Of a stretch of DNA of 64,000 nucleotides, positions 1 through 7,901 are shown one piece after another. A program made the translations under genes and the position numbers. Within the stretch, counting starts at the first letter, position 1; every line of letters begins with the position of its first letter. Under the pieces are notes generated by a model. That model was not told the DNA's origin. It worked only from the letters and a program-made list of their open reading frames with translations, and ran no database searches. The DNA lies in contig NZ_JAYLLN010000014.1 of NCBI RefSeq assembly GCF_037126265.1, positions 8,926-72,925 on the forward strand. The letters run 5' to 3'. This DNA comes from Sphingobacterium tenebrionis (GTDB taxonomy: Bacteria > Bacteroidota > Bacteroidia > Sphingobacteriales > Sphingobacteriaceae).

Positions 1-1026
1 ATCAATGGACAATATGTGTTGGCATTCTCCTCCTTGGAAGATGAGATCGGATTGACTGTAAAATCGATCGAAGACGCCCAGGATGAAGAAAACTTCCAAA
101 AGCACTTTGCCAAGCATGCCGATAAGACCGGCTCGGCGATGGTGGCTTTGAACACGGCCTTACATACTTCCGGGGTTTACCTTTCGGTAGCAAAAAACAA
201 GGTTGTTTCCAAACCTATCCATATTGTTCATGTAGCTACTGGTGCGCAGGATTTCTTTGCGCAGACCAGAAACCTTTATGTTGTTGAACCGAATGCAGAG
301 GTGGAGATCATCGAAAGCTTTATTGCCTTGGATGATGCAGCCAAAAACCTGAACAATAAAGTAACAGAGATCGTTGTGGAAGAGAATGCTAAACTACAGC
401 ATTATTACCTGCAGTTATCATCCGATACCAGCAGCTACATCAACCACGTAGAGATCTACCAGACAAAACATAGTCTATACAATAACTACAACTGTAATTT
501 CCCAGGTGTTGCCTTCGTACGTAACGATCTGAATGTTCGTATGGATGCGCAGGAGGTAGAATCCCATTTATACGGGATCAACCTGTTGGCGGATAAACAG
601 TTTGTAGACAACCATACCATCGTGGATCACATGAAACCTCATGGTGAATCTTATGAATGGTATAAGAATATTCCACAGGACGAGTCGACAGCGGTTTTCA
701 ATGGAAAGATCTTTGTGCGCGAAGATGCACAGAAGACGAATGCTTTCCAACAGAACAACAATATGTTGATCGGGGATAAATCGACTGTTTTCACCAAACC
801 TCAATTGGAGATTTTTGCAGATGATGTAAAATGTTCACATGGATGTACCATGGGGCAGTTTGATGATGAAGCATTGTTCTACCTGCGTGCAAGAGGTATC
901 GGTGAAGAGAACGCTCGTATCCTATTGGTACACGCCTTTGCATTTGATGTGACATCCAGGTTCTCTAACGAAGTGGTTAGGGCATTTGTTGAAGATCGCG
1001 TAGCAAAGGGTTTAGAGAGAAATTAG
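1..1026 (+). CDS. sufD: Fe-S cluster assembly protein SufD (5' end outside the window)
   Basis: The reading frame is already open at base 1, so the N-terminus lies upstream; 341 residues are visible, and SufD proteins are usually about 430-450 long. The C-terminal core is typical: the stretch FNGKIFVREDAQKTNAFQ, then KPQLEIFADDVKCSHGCT and ARGIGEENARILLVHAF. In the family these form the right-handed beta-helix and the conserved Cys/His region at the SufB-SufD interface. SufD is a scaffold subunit of the cytosolic SufBC2D complex that builds Fe-S clusters. sufB and sufC are expected just upstream, outside the window. A strong hairpin terminator follows, so this is probably the end of that part of the operon. 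The GTG at 16 is internal, not the start. Confidence 0.93.
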   Translation: MNGQYVLAFSSLEDEIGLTVKSIEDAQDEENFQKHFAKHADKTGSAMVALNTALHTSGVYLSVAKNKVVSKPIHIVHVATGAQDFFAQTRNLYVVEPNAEVEIIESFIALDDAAKNLNNKVTEIVVEENAKLQHYYLQLSSDTSSYINHVEIYQTKHSLYNNYNCNFPGVAFVRNDLNVRMDAQEVESHLYGINLLADKQFVDNHTIVDHMKPHGESYEWYKNIPQDESTAVFNGKIFVREDAQKTNAFQQNNNMLIGDKSTVFTKPQLEIFADDVKCSHGCTMGQFDDEALFYLRARGIGEENARILLVHAFAFDVTSRFSNEVVRAFVEDRVAKGLERN

Positions 1027-1045
1027 TAGTGTAGTTTTAGTAATA

Positions 1046-1080
1046 AAGCGTCTAGGTCTTTGGCTTAGACGCTTTTTTTT
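1046..1080 (+). terminator. Rho-independent terminator after sufD
   Basis: The arms AAGCGTCTA (1046-1054) and TAGACGCTT (1066-1074) pair around an 11-base loop and run into eight T residues. It separates sufD from the MFS gene that starts at 1094. Confidence 0.85.
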
Positions 1081-1093
1081 TGATATTTACCTT

Positions 1094-2320
1094 ATGCAAA
1101 AGGAAAAATGGTTTAAGACCTATCTATTTATCTGGTTCGGGCAATTCGTCTCTTTACTGAGCAGTTCGGCGGTGAATTTTGCGATCATTATCTGGTTGAG
1201 CCTGGAATACAAATCGGCCGAGATATTAGGCTATTCTGCGATCGCGGCCCTGCTTCCGCAGGCCTTGATCGGACCTTTTGCAGGTGTATATATCGATCGT
1301 TGGGACCGGAAGAAGATCATGATCTTTGCGGATGCCTTTATTGCCATATGTACCATCATGATGACCCTCGTTATTAAGGATGGACATGTGCAACTGAACC
1401 TGTTGTACCTGTTGATGGTCTGCCGGTCTATTGGATCAGCTTTCCACTCTCCAGCCATGCAGGCCATTGCCCCCTTGATCGTTCCGGAAAACCAATTGCT
1501 GCGGGTTTCTGGTATCAACCAGATGTTGCAATCGGTGAGTTCCATCGCTGGTCCGGCATTGGGAACCCTGGCGATCGCCAATTTTCCGATCAATAGGGTA
1601 TTGTACCTGGATGTGATCGGTGCCGTGTTTGCCATTTGCAGCTTGTTGTTCATCAGTATCCCGCATTTGAAGGTAGAGGTTTCGGGCTCTATTGGGCAGG
1701 TATGGAAGGATCTCAAGATGGGCATGGCAGCGATTTATCGGAATAAGGGTTTGGCTTGGATGTTTCTGTATTCGGTAATGGCGACCGTAGGGATTATGCC
1801 GGTGGCTATTATGTTTCCTTTGTTGACCATCGATCACTTTGGAGGGAAGGAATTTGAGATGAGCGTGATCGAGGTGATCTGGGGAGTAGGGATGCTGATC
1901 GGGGGATCTATTTTGAGTATTTTCAAGATTAATTTGAGGAAAGTGCTGCTGATCAATTGTATGCATATTTTGTTGGGATTGACTTTTGTGTTTTCAGGGA
2001 TTTTAAATCCGAATCTTTTTATTGTTTTCGTGGTACTAACAGGGATCGGGGGGATGGCGATGTCTATTTTTTCGGCGGCTTTTATGACGACGATACAGGA
2101 GGAAGTAGCGCCGGAGATGTTGGGCCGGGTGTTTTCCTTGTATTTTAGCTTTGCGATTATTCCGAGCTTGATCGGGTTGATTTTTGCGGGTAATATTGGG
2201 GATTATATTGGCGTAGCCAATGCTTTTGTGATTGCTGGTTTGCTGGTGATCGGTTTGGGGATTTGTTCCTTTTTTACTCCTTCCTTGATGTCCTTGGGTT
2301 TGAAAAAACCTGAGGAGTAA
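1094..2320 (+). CDS. MFS transporter (EntS/MFS_3-like exporter)
   Basis: A 408-residue protein with about 12 hydrophobic segments. The signature GPFAGVYIDRWDRKKIMI after the second segment (about residues 59-76) is the loop 2-3 motif of the major facilitator superfamily, in the form seen in the enterobactin-exporter-like MFS_3 group. The likely role is proton-driven efflux of a small molecule across the inner membrane; the substrate cannot be told. The start is ATG, 14 bases after the preceding terminator's T-run. It appears to be a single-gene unit; no regulator is adjacent. The C-terminal third is visibly richer in G and T at third positions than the first half. Family is sure, substrate unknown. 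Confidence 0.85.
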   Translation: MQKEKWFKTYLFIWFGQFVSLLSSSAVNFAIIIWLSLEYKSAEILGYSAIAALLPQALIGPFAGVYIDRWDRKKIMIFADAFIAICTIMMTLVIKDGHVQLNLLYLLMVCRSIGSAFHSPAMQAIAPLIVPENQLLRVSGINQMLQSVSSIAGPALGTLAIANFPINRVLYLDVIGAVFAICSLLFISIPHLKVEVSGSIGQVWKDLKMGMAAIYRNKGLAWMFLYSVMATVGIMPVAIMFPLLTIDHFGGKEFEMSVIEVIWGVGMLIGGSILSIFKINLRKVLLINCMHILLGLTFVFSGILNPNLFIVFVVLTGIGGMAMSIFSAAFMTTIQEEVAPEMLGRVFSLYFSFAIIPSLIGLIFAGNIGDYIGVANAFVIAGLLVIGLGICSFFTPSLMSLGLKKPEE

Positions 2321-2390
2321 TTTATTAGCTTTTAGGTTTTAGCTGTATGTTTTTCTATGTAAATGGGTTGAAAATGGTATTAAAATAGGG

Positions 2391-2468
2391 TTTAAGTAGG
2401 GTTAAAGTAGGTTTTTAGTATGGTTGGTATAGGAAAAGCATACTTTCACATTACTTTCAGTATGGTTT
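2391..2468 (+). repeat. Dispersed 80-90 bp repeat, copy 1
   Basis: This non-coding stretch begins TTTAAGTA and ends CATTACTTTCAGTATGGTTT. The same element occurs on the opposite strand at 42270-42357. The 3' part matches almost perfectly, including a small inverted repeat CATACT/AGTATG. The 5' part aligns in blocks (TTAAAG, GGTT, GTATG, ATAGG) with one gap. Confidence 0.7.
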
Positions 2469-2513
2469 CAGGTCGGAGCAGAGGGGGGAGCAAGGTTGGA
2501 GCAAAGGGGGGTG

Positions 2514-2714
2514 CGTCATTGCGAGGAACGAAGCAATCTTTCCCCATGTCATGCTGAGCGAAGTCGAAGCATCTACATCTGGTACCCGTAAAGATCCTTC
2601 GACTACGCTCAGGATGACAAAAACTACGCTCAGGATGACAAAGAACTACGCTCAGGATGACAAAAGGGAGACGTATATCGAAAGATTGCTTCGTCGTGCC
2701 TTCTCGCAATGACG
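2514..2714. repeat. Nested palindromic intergenic repeat (CGTCATTGCGAGG family)
   Basis: The outer arms run from CGTCATTGCGAGG (2514) through CAATCTTTC (2542), and from GAAAGATTGC (2680) to CTCGCAATGACG (2714). Inside lies a second inverted repeat, GTCATGCTGAGCGAAGTCG (from 2548) against CGACTACGCTCAGGATGAC (from 2600). The unit CTACGCTCAGGATGACAAA is then repeated in tandem, giving three copies up to about 2664. The element lies between the MFS gene and the convergently oriented tRNA gene. Related copies are at 7759-7894, 21139-21390 and 48271-48304. Open frames through it are fortuitous. Confidence 0.9.
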
Positions 2715-2724
2715 GAGGAAGCAC

Positions 2725-2756
2725 AAAAAAAAGCTTTCTGAAAAATCAGAAAGCTT
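2725..2756 (-). terminator. Terminator of the tRNA-Gly unit
   Basis: AAGCTTTCTGA (2731-2741) and TCAGAAAGCTT (2746-2756) form an 11-bp stem with a four-base loop. Read on the minus strand it is followed by eight T residues (A-run at 2725-2732 on the plus strand), 17 bases past the tRNA 3' end. Confidence 0.8.
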
Positions 2757-2772
2757 CAAGTTTTAAACTCTG

Positions 2773-2845
2773 AGCGAAAGACGAGATTCGAACTCGCGAC
2801 CCCAACCTTGGCAAGGTTGTGCTCTACCAACTGAGCTACTTTCGC
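2773..2845 (-). tRNA. tRNA-Gly (anticodon GCC)
   Basis: On the minus strand the 73-base sequence starts GCGAAAG and ends CTTTCGC plus the discriminator T, giving a complete 7-bp acceptor stem. The D arm (GCTC...GAGC), the anticodon stem CAACC/GGTTG with loop TTGCCAA (anticodon GCC), and the T arm with GTTCGAATC are all present. CCA is not encoded. A promoter lies upstream and a terminator downstream, so the gene is its own transcription unit. Confidence 0.97.
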
Positions 2846-2877
2846 ATTAAACGTTAAACATTTCGCGTTTGGTGACA

Positions 2878-2908
2878 CAAAAGTACAATAAAACCTTATT
2901 CTTGTCAA
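2878..2908 (-). promoter_or_regulatory. Bacteroidota-type promoter of tRNA-Gly
   Basis: On the minus strand TTG (2908-2906) is followed after 20 bases by TACTTTTG (2885-2878), matching the phylum consensus TTG-N19/21-TAnnTTTG. The predicted start lies about 27 bases before the mature tRNA 5' end. Confidence 0.75.
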
Positions 2909-2970
2909 CCCCCAACCACATATTATTTCAAAACTTCTCCGTTTTATTCCAAAATCTACCCAAATCCTCC

Positions 2971-4512
2971 TTAATCCTGAATCGCATCAATACAATTCAT
3001 CCCATCAATTGCTGCCGATACAATCCCACCCGCATACCCCGCACCTTCTGCACATGGATATAAACCAGCGACTTGCGGATGTTGGAAACTATCCTTATCC
3101 CTCGGGATTCTCACCGGTGATGATGTCCTGGACTCCACACCCACCAAAATAGCCTCATTCGTATAATATCCCTTCATTTTCTTTCCGAAAATGGGCAAGG
3201 CCCCACGTAATGCCTGATGCACAAATCCGGGCAGTACCTCCCGCAGATCCACAGACCGCGTTCCAGGCTTATAAGAATTTATAGGAAGATCCAATGAAAC
3301 CTTCTGCTGTACAAAATCCACCATGCGCTGTGCCGGAGCGACCAGATTCCCACCACCCAGCTGAAACGCCCTCTGCTCGATTTCCCGCTGAAAATCCAAC
3401 AAGGCAAAAGGATCAGCATCTGCATTTTTCACATCCTCCAGATTGATCTGGATCACGGTTCCGGAATTGGCATGTGGGTTATTCCGTTTGGAAGGAGACC
3501 AGCCATTGACCACAATCTCTTCATGATCCGTTGCACAGGGAGCAATAATCCCTCCCGGACACATGCAGAAGGAAAATACCCCGCGGCCGTCTACCTGTTC
3601 CACCAAGCTGTAATAGGCAGGCGGTAGGTTTTCCGGTCTGATGGAACAATGGTATTGCGCCTGATCGATGATTTCCTGCGGATGCTCGATCCGAACCCCT
3701 AAAGCAAAAGGTTTGGCTTCCAATAACCAGCCTTTTTTCCGAAAGAGTTCGTAGATATCCCGAGCCGAATGTCCCGTAGCGACGACCACATGTTTGGCCA
3801 GGATACGCTCGCCTGCATCCGTCAAAACGCCTTCCACCTGTCCGAATTGTTCCAGGATATCGACCACCTTGCAGTCGAACAGCACCTCGCCGCCAAATTC
3901 GATGATCCGTTCGCGGATGCTTTCAATGATATGCGGTAATTTATTGGTTCCGATATGCGGACGGGCATCCACCATGATATCTGGGGTGGCGCCATGCTCC
4001 ACAAAAATACCCAGTACCTGTTGCACATCGCCGCGTTTGTTCGATCGAGTGTATAGTTTTCCATCCGAATAGGTTCCGGCACCACCTTCTCCATAACAAT
4101 AATTGGATTCAGGATTGACAATCCCTTCGCGGTTGATCTTCGCCAGATCCCGACGGCGGTCCTGTACCTTTTTCCCTCTTTCGATCACGATGGGTTTTAA
4201 TCCCCTTTCCAAGCAGCGGTAGGCCGCAAAAAGTCCGGCCGGTCCAGCCCCAATGATGATCACGGGTTTAGCTTGGCTGACGTCCTTTAATTTACTGTGG
4301 AAATCCGGTAGGGAAACAGGTTCATCAATGAAATAAACGATCCTCAAGCGGAAAAGCACTTGTTTGCCTCGGGCATCAATAGAGCGTTTCCGGATATGGA
4401 ATCCTTGGATACGTTGTACAGGGATACGAAGTTTTTTGGATCCTTCGTTTAAAATACGTTTTTCATCGTCTATGGCCTCAGGAACTAAGGCAATTTCAAT
4501 TTCTTTCTGCAT
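2971..4512 (-). CDS. FAD-dependent dehydrogenase of the COG2509 family
   Basis: A 513-residue flavoprotein. After a roughly 80-residue N-terminal domain typical of COG2509 comes the FAD-binding Rossmann motif GAGPAGLFAAYRC (about 88-100). Further conserved blocks are YGEGGAGTYSDGKL, VATGHSARDIY, FCMCPGGIIAP and, near the end, AEGAGYAGGIVSAAIDG, which is typical of the C-terminal FAD contact. The length fits the family (about 510-540). Substrate and pathway are not known; it is probably a soluble cytosolic oxidoreductase. The ATG at 4512 follows a -7 box at 4552-4545. It is divergent from lemA and convergent with nothing nearby except the tRNA unit downstream on the same strand. Confidence 0.87.
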   Translation of the reverse strand: MQKEIEIALVPEAIDDEKRILNEGSKKLRIPVQRIQGFHIRKRSIDARGKQVLFRLRIVYFIDEPVSLPDFHSKLKDVSQAKPVIIIGAGPAGLFAAYRCLERGLKPIVIERGKKVQDRRRDLAKINREGIVNPESNYCYGEGGAGTYSDGKLYTRSNKRGDVQQVLGIFVEHGATPDIMVDARPHIGTNKLPHIIESIRERIIEFGGEVLFDCKVVDILEQFGQVEGVLTDAGERILAKHVVVATGHSARDIYELFRKKGWLLEAKPFALGVRIEHPQEIIDQAQYHCSIRPENLPPAYYSLVEQVDGRGVFSFCMCPGGIIAPCATDHEEIVVNGWSPSKRNNPHANSGTVIQINLEDVKNADADPFALLDFQREIEQRAFQLGGGNLVAPAQRMVDFVQQKVSLDLPINSYKPGTRSVDLREVLPGFVHQALRGALPIFGKKMKGYYTNEAILVGVESRTSSPVRIPRDKDSFQHPQVAGLYPCAEGAGYAGGIVSAAIDGMNCIDAIQD

Positions 4513-4544
4513 AATTCTGTTGGGGTTTTATCCCAAAAACGCTA

Positions 4545-4552
4545 CAAAGTTA
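4545..4552 (-). promoter_or_regulatory. -7 box upstream of the COG2509 gene
   Basis: TAACTTTG on the minus strand matches TAnnTTTG and lies 32 bases before the ATG at 4512. No TTG is found at 19-21 bases, so only the -7 element is supported. Confidence 0.45.
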
Positions 4553-4662
4553 CCATTTCCTGCCATAATTTCACGTTTTACAAGGATTGGTATATCGTTT
4601 GATATGTTATTTTTATAAAAACAATTTCTTAATTTTAAAGAATACAAGTTAAAACATTACAC

Positions 4663-5241
4663 ATGAAAAGATTATTAATCGCCTTAGTAGGTTTATTCAC
4701 AGCACTTTCTTTCAGTTCTTGTGGTTACAACACCATGGTTTCCCAGGATGAGAATGTTAAAGGAAAATGGGCACAGGTTGAAAATGCTTACCAACGTAGA
4801 GCAGACCTTATCCCGAATTTGGTTAATACCGTAAAAGGAGCTGCCAACCACGAAGAGAGCACTTTGACAGCTGTTACAGAAGCTCGCGCAAAAGCAACTT
4901 CAGTAACTGTTGACCCATCCAACTTGTCAGAAGAAGCCATCGCAAATTACCAACAATCCCAGGATGCATTATCGCAGTCTTTGGGTCGTTTATTGGTTAG
5001 TGTGGAAGCTTACCCAGACTTGAAGGCGAATGCGAACTTCCAAGAATTGCAAGCGCAGTTGGAAGGAACAGAGAATCGTATTTCCGTAGAACGCAGAGCG
5101 TACAACGAAGCTGTTCAGGAGTACAATACTACGGTTCGTTCATTTCCTAACAATTTGATGGCTGGTATTTTTGGATTCAAAGCTAAAGGTACGTTTAAAG
5201 CAACTGAAGGATCAGATAAAGCTCCAACAGTTCAATTTTAA
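4663..5241 (+). CDS. lemA: LemA family lipoprotein
   Basis: A 192-residue protein with a hydrophobic N-terminus ending in LSFSSCG, consistent with a lipoprotein or membrane-anchored form. The LemA core follows: KGKWAQVENAYQRRADLIPNL is the signature start, then ESTLTAVTEARAKA and the long helix with ERRAYNEAVQEYN near residues 145-160. LemA proteins are helical-bundle membrane proteins of uncertain function. As in many Bacteroidota the gene stands directly before TPM-domain genes, suggesting work at the envelope with them. A hairpin with T-run separates it from the next gene (5265-5314), so lemA may be expressed at a higher level than the TPM genes. Confidence 0.93.
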   Translation: MKRLLIALVGLFTALSFSSCGYNTMVSQDENVKGKWAQVENAYQRRADLIPNLVNTVKGAANHEESTLTAVTEARAKATSVTVDPSNLSEEAIANYQQSQDALSQSLGRLLVSVEAYPDLKANANFQELQAQLEGTENRISVERRAYNEAVQEYNTTVRSFPNNLMAGIFGFKAKGTFKATEGSDKAPTVQF

Positions 5242-5264
5242 TGAATTTTATTGTTGTTAATATA

Positions 5265-5314
5265 GAAAGATGAATGCGTGGAGCAATCCATCCGCATTCA
5301 TCTTTCCTTTTTTT
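5265..5314 (+). terminator. Terminator or attenuator between lemA and the first TPM gene
   Basis: GAAAGATGAATGCG (5265-5278) pairs with CGCATTCATCTTTC (5293-5306). The loop contains a further TGGA/TCCA pairing. Seven T residues (5308-5314) follow, and the next start codon is only six bases further on. Confidence 0.75.
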
Positions 5315-5319
5315 AGCTC

Positions 5320-5748
5320 ATGGAAATATTTAATCAAGAGGAACAGGAAAAAGTAGTTCAGGCCATTAGTTTGGCCGAGAACCGTACATCAGGAGAGATC
5401 CGTTTGGTGGTGGAAAGAAAGCTACATGGCATAGAGGCATATGAGCAGGCAACAGCGTATTTCGAGAAGCTGAAGATGCACCAGACCTTATTGCGTAATG
5501 GGGTATTGATCTATTTGGCGACCGATGACCATCAGTTTGCGATCATCGGCGACTCGGGGATCAATGATAAAGTTCCTGCGGATTTTTGGGAATCCACAAA
5601 AGAATCCATGTTGGCATATTTTAGGCAATCGGATTATGTGCATGGACTGATTGCGGGCATTGAACAGGCAGGGGAGCAGCTGGCACATTATTTCCCAAGA
5701 AGGGATGATGATGTCAATGAACTTCCAAATGATATTTATTTTGGATAA
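5320..5748 (+). CDS. TPM-domain protein, short cytoplasmic type
   Basis: A 142-residue protein without signal peptide or membrane segment. It contains a TPM (YgcG/Psb32) fold: EKVVQAISLAENRTSGEIRLVVERK at the start (about residues 9-33), then NGVLIYLATDDHQFAIIGDSGINDKV (about 60-85) and a C-terminal acidic tail. TPM domains act in photosystem repair in plants and are of unknown role in bacteria, where they accompany LemA. It is followed ten bases later by a second, membrane-bound TPM gene, so the two are almost certainly co-transcribed. The start at 5320 is the only reasonable ATG and lies six bases after a terminator T-run. Confidence 0.85.
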   Translation: MEIFNQEEQEKVVQAISLAENRTSGEIRLVVERKLHGIEAYEQATAYFEKLKMHQTLLRNGVLIYLATDDHQFAIIGDSGINDKVPADFWESTKESMLAYFRQSDYVHGLIAGIEQAGEQLAHYFPRRDDDVNELPNDIYFG

Positions 5749-5758
5749 ACAACAATTT

Positions 5759-6586
5759 ATGGACAAGAGAACTCGTTTATTGAGTACGTCTATCAAGATA
5801 TTCCTTGGATTATTTGTAGGGTTAATCATTCACTTTACGGCGTTGGCGCAGGATTTTCCTGCTGTTCCGAACCGATTGGTTAGTGATTATACCAATACGT
5901 TGAGTGCCAGTGAACAACAGGCGCTCGAGCAGAAGTTATTGGCTTTTGAAGATAGTACAACCACCCAGTTAGCGGTGGTGGTGATGAATTCGACCGGGGA
6001 TTATGATATCGCTGATTATGGCGATCGCTTGGCAAAAAAATGGGGCGTAGGTAATAAGAAATACGATAATGGTATTCTATTACTGGTAGCCTTGGGCGAT
6101 CGTGCCGTAACGATCCGTACGGGTTATGGTATTGAGGGTGCAGTGCCCGATGTGATTTCCTACCGGATTATTGAAAATGAAATAAAACCAGCCTTCAGAC
6201 AGGGCGATTATTATACAGGTATTAATAATGGGGTGGATGCGTTAATTTCCCATGCAAAAGGGGAGTATAAAGCAGAGCCTAAGGAGACCTATTCTACAGA
6301 AGGTGGAGGTGGTATTCCCATTATTTTCATCATTATCGTCGTATTTGTCATCATATCCATTATTTCCAAACGCGGAGGTGGAGGGAACAATGGTGGCGGA
6401 CGTGTGATGGGCGGTCGTGGTTCTTCAGACCTGTTCTGGTGGACCTTGTTGAATTCCTTAGGCCGTGGTGGTGATAATGACGGAGGTGGATTTGGTGGCG
6501 GCGGCTTTGGAGGCGGCGGAGGCGGTGGCTTCGGCGGTTTCGGAGGAGGCGGCTTCGGTGGCGGTGGTGCCAGCGGAAGATGGTAA
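5759..6586 (+). CDS. TPM-domain membrane protein with Gly-rich tail (YgcG-like)
   Basis: A 275-residue protein. It has an N-terminal signal peptide ending around FTALAQD, then a TPM domain (about residues 35-165) with RLVSDYTNTLSASEQQALEQ, KKWGVGNKKYDNGILLLVA and RTGYGIEGAVPDVISYRII. One membrane helix (IPIIFIIIVVFVIISII) follows, and the last about 60 residues are nearly all Gly with Phe and Arg. This architecture is standard for YgcG-like proteins. The ATG at 5759 was chosen because the signal peptide begins there and the preceding gene stops at 5748; an in-frame extension to 5651 would overlap that gene. Probably forms an envelope complex with LemA; the function is unknown. Confidence 0.9.
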   Translation: MDKRTRLLSTSIKIFLGLFVGLIIHFTALAQDFPAVPNRLVSDYTNTLSASEQQALEQKLLAFEDSTTTQLAVVVMNSTGDYDIADYGDRLAKKWGVGNKKYDNGILLLVALGDRAVTIRTGYGIEGAVPDVISYRIIENEIKPAFRQGDYYTGINNGVDALISHAKGEYKAEPKETYSTEGGGGIPIIFIIIVVFVIISIISKRGGGGNNGGGRVMGGRGSSDLFWWTLLNSLGRGGDNDGGGFGGGGFGGGGGGGFGGFGGGGFGGGGASGRW

Positions 6587-6623
6587 TAGAACATTTAATC
6601 GGATATAAATTAAATACTTGAAA

Positions 6624-7751
6624 ATGAAAAAATTAATTCTAAGTGCACTAGTTGCAGTTCCTTCCTTGCTCTTTGCACAGGAAGATTACTCCATAAAAGG
6701 TAACATCGGTACCCACGATGCGCCGGCAAAAGTTTTCTTATCGTATTCGGATGGTGGTCAGAATCATTTGGATTCTGCCAATGTGGTAAAGGGCGCATTT
6801 ACCTTCAATGGAGTTGTATCGCAGCCTACACAGGCGCAGTTGATACTTTCGCCAGAAGGTAAGGGCATTCGTCAATTGAGTAATCCTGATGTGGGTGGTT
6901 TGTATTTGGCAAAAGGCGTGATCAATGTAAAAGGTGATAAACTGAGCACAGCGACGGTATCAGGAAATGATATCAACAAGGATTTCACGGATTACAAGAA
7001 TGCGATGAAACCAGTGACGGATCAGTTTGCACAATTGAACAAGACGTATGCGGATGCACCTAAAGAACAGCAAGAAAATGAGGAATTTGTGGGCGGGTTG
7101 CAGAACCAAGCTATGGCTTTGTTTGAAAAACAGAAAGAATTGAGCCAGCAGTTTGTTTTGAGCAAACCGAATAGCTATGTAAGTTTGAATATTCTTGGGG
7201 ATTTGATCTCTGCAGAGAATGTGAATGACCTAGGTATTCCAGCTTATGAGAAATTGTCGCCTGCATTGAAGAATACCGAAAAGGGAAAAGCCATTGCTGC
7301 GAAGATTGAGAAATTGAAAGGTGTAGCGATCGGTGCTGTGGCTCCGGAAATTGCATTGCCGGATACAGCTGGAAATGTGATCAAATTGTCTTCGTTGAGA
7401 GGAAAATATGTATTGATCGATTTCTGGGCGAGCTGGTGTGGACCATGCCGTCATGAAAACCCAAATGTTGTAGCAGCGTTCAATAAGTTTAAGGATAAGA
7501 ATTTTACGGTATTTGGCGTTTCCTTGGATCGTCCGGGTAAGAAGGATGATTGGGTAAAAGCTATTCATGAGGATAAATTGGAGCAATGGCCGCATGTGTC
7601 GGATTTGAAATTCTGGCAATCGGAGGTCGTTCCTTTGTATGCTATTGAGGGGATACCTGCTAATTTTTTGGTTGATCCTAGTGGAAAGATCATTGCTTCG
7701 AATTTGAGAGGCAAGGCCTTGGAAGAAAAATTGGCTGAGGTTATTAAGTAG
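6624..7751 (+). CDS. TlpA-like thiol-disulfide oxidoreductase with DUF4369 N-domain
   Basis: A 375-residue secreted protein with signal peptide MKKLILSALVAVPSLLFAQ. The N-terminal half resembles the DUF4369 beta-domain (about residues 22-120), followed by a helical linker. The C-terminal thioredoxin domain of AhpC/TSA-TlpA type starts near 235. The catalytic motif WASWCGPC is at about 266-273, and the cis-Pro loop is in EGIPANFLVDPSG. It probably reduces disulfides in periplasmic or outer-membrane proteins, as in cytochrome c maturation or oxidative repair. The ATG at 6624 is preferred over an upstream TTG at 6618. It lies 37 bases after the TPM gene. The repeat cluster 7759-7894 follows. Confidence 0.92.
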   Translation: MKKLILSALVAVPSLLFAQEDYSIKGNIGTHDAPAKVFLSYSDGGQNHLDSANVVKGAFTFNGVVSQPTQAQLILSPEGKGIRQLSNPDVGGLYLAKGVINVKGDKLSTATVSGNDINKDFTDYKNAMKPVTDQFAQLNKTYADAPKEQQENEEFVGGLQNQAMALFEKQKELSQQFVLSKPNSYVSLNILGDLISAENVNDLGIPAYEKLSPALKNTEKGKAIAAKIEKLKGVAIGAVAPEIALPDTAGNVIKLSSLRGKYVLIDFWASWCGPCRHENPNVVAAFNKFKDKNFTVFGVSLDRPGKKDDWVKAIHEDKLEQWPHVSDLKFWQSEVVPLYAIEGIPANFLVDPSGKIIASNLRGKALEEKLAEVIK

Positions 7752-7758
7752 GCTTTCT

Positions 7759-7894
7759 CGTCATTGCGGAGCTCTTTACCCGTCATTGCGAGACACTTTA
7801 CCCGTCATTGCGAGGGACGAAGCAATCTTTCGAATAGTTTAAAGATTGCTTCGTCGTACCTCCTCGCAATGACGTAGAGCGCCTCGCAATGACG
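7759..7894. repeat. CGTCATTGCGAGG-family repeat cluster
   Basis: Two single units (7759-7770 and 7781-7792) precede a full palindrome. Its left arm, from CGTCATTGCGAGG to CAATCTTT, is at 7803-7831; the right arm, AAAGATTGCTTCG to CTCGCAATGACG, is at 7841-7874. A further inverted unit CCTCGCAATGACG is at 7882-7894. It fills the gap between the convergent tlpA-like and radA genes and could fold as a transcription stop for both. Confidence 0.9.
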
Positions 7895-7901
7895 GATAAA
7901 A

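Noticed and set aside
1231..1966. Two long antisense frames inside the MFS gene
   Set aside because: Overlap a clear 12-helix transporter on the other strand and resemble no protein family.
2514..2714. CRISPR array or insertion sequence
   Set aside because: The repeats are nested inverted and not evenly spaced with unique spacers, and no transposase or cas gene is present.
2446..2724. Open frame on the minus strand with CHPERS and FVPRND peptides
   Set aside because: It lies fully in the palindromic repeat; such peptides are a known artefact of this repeat type in Bacteroidota genomes.
6289..6594. Pro-rich 101-residue frame on the minus strand
   Set aside because: It is the antisense of the Gly-rich tail of the TPM membrane protein; GGN codons read backwards as CCN.
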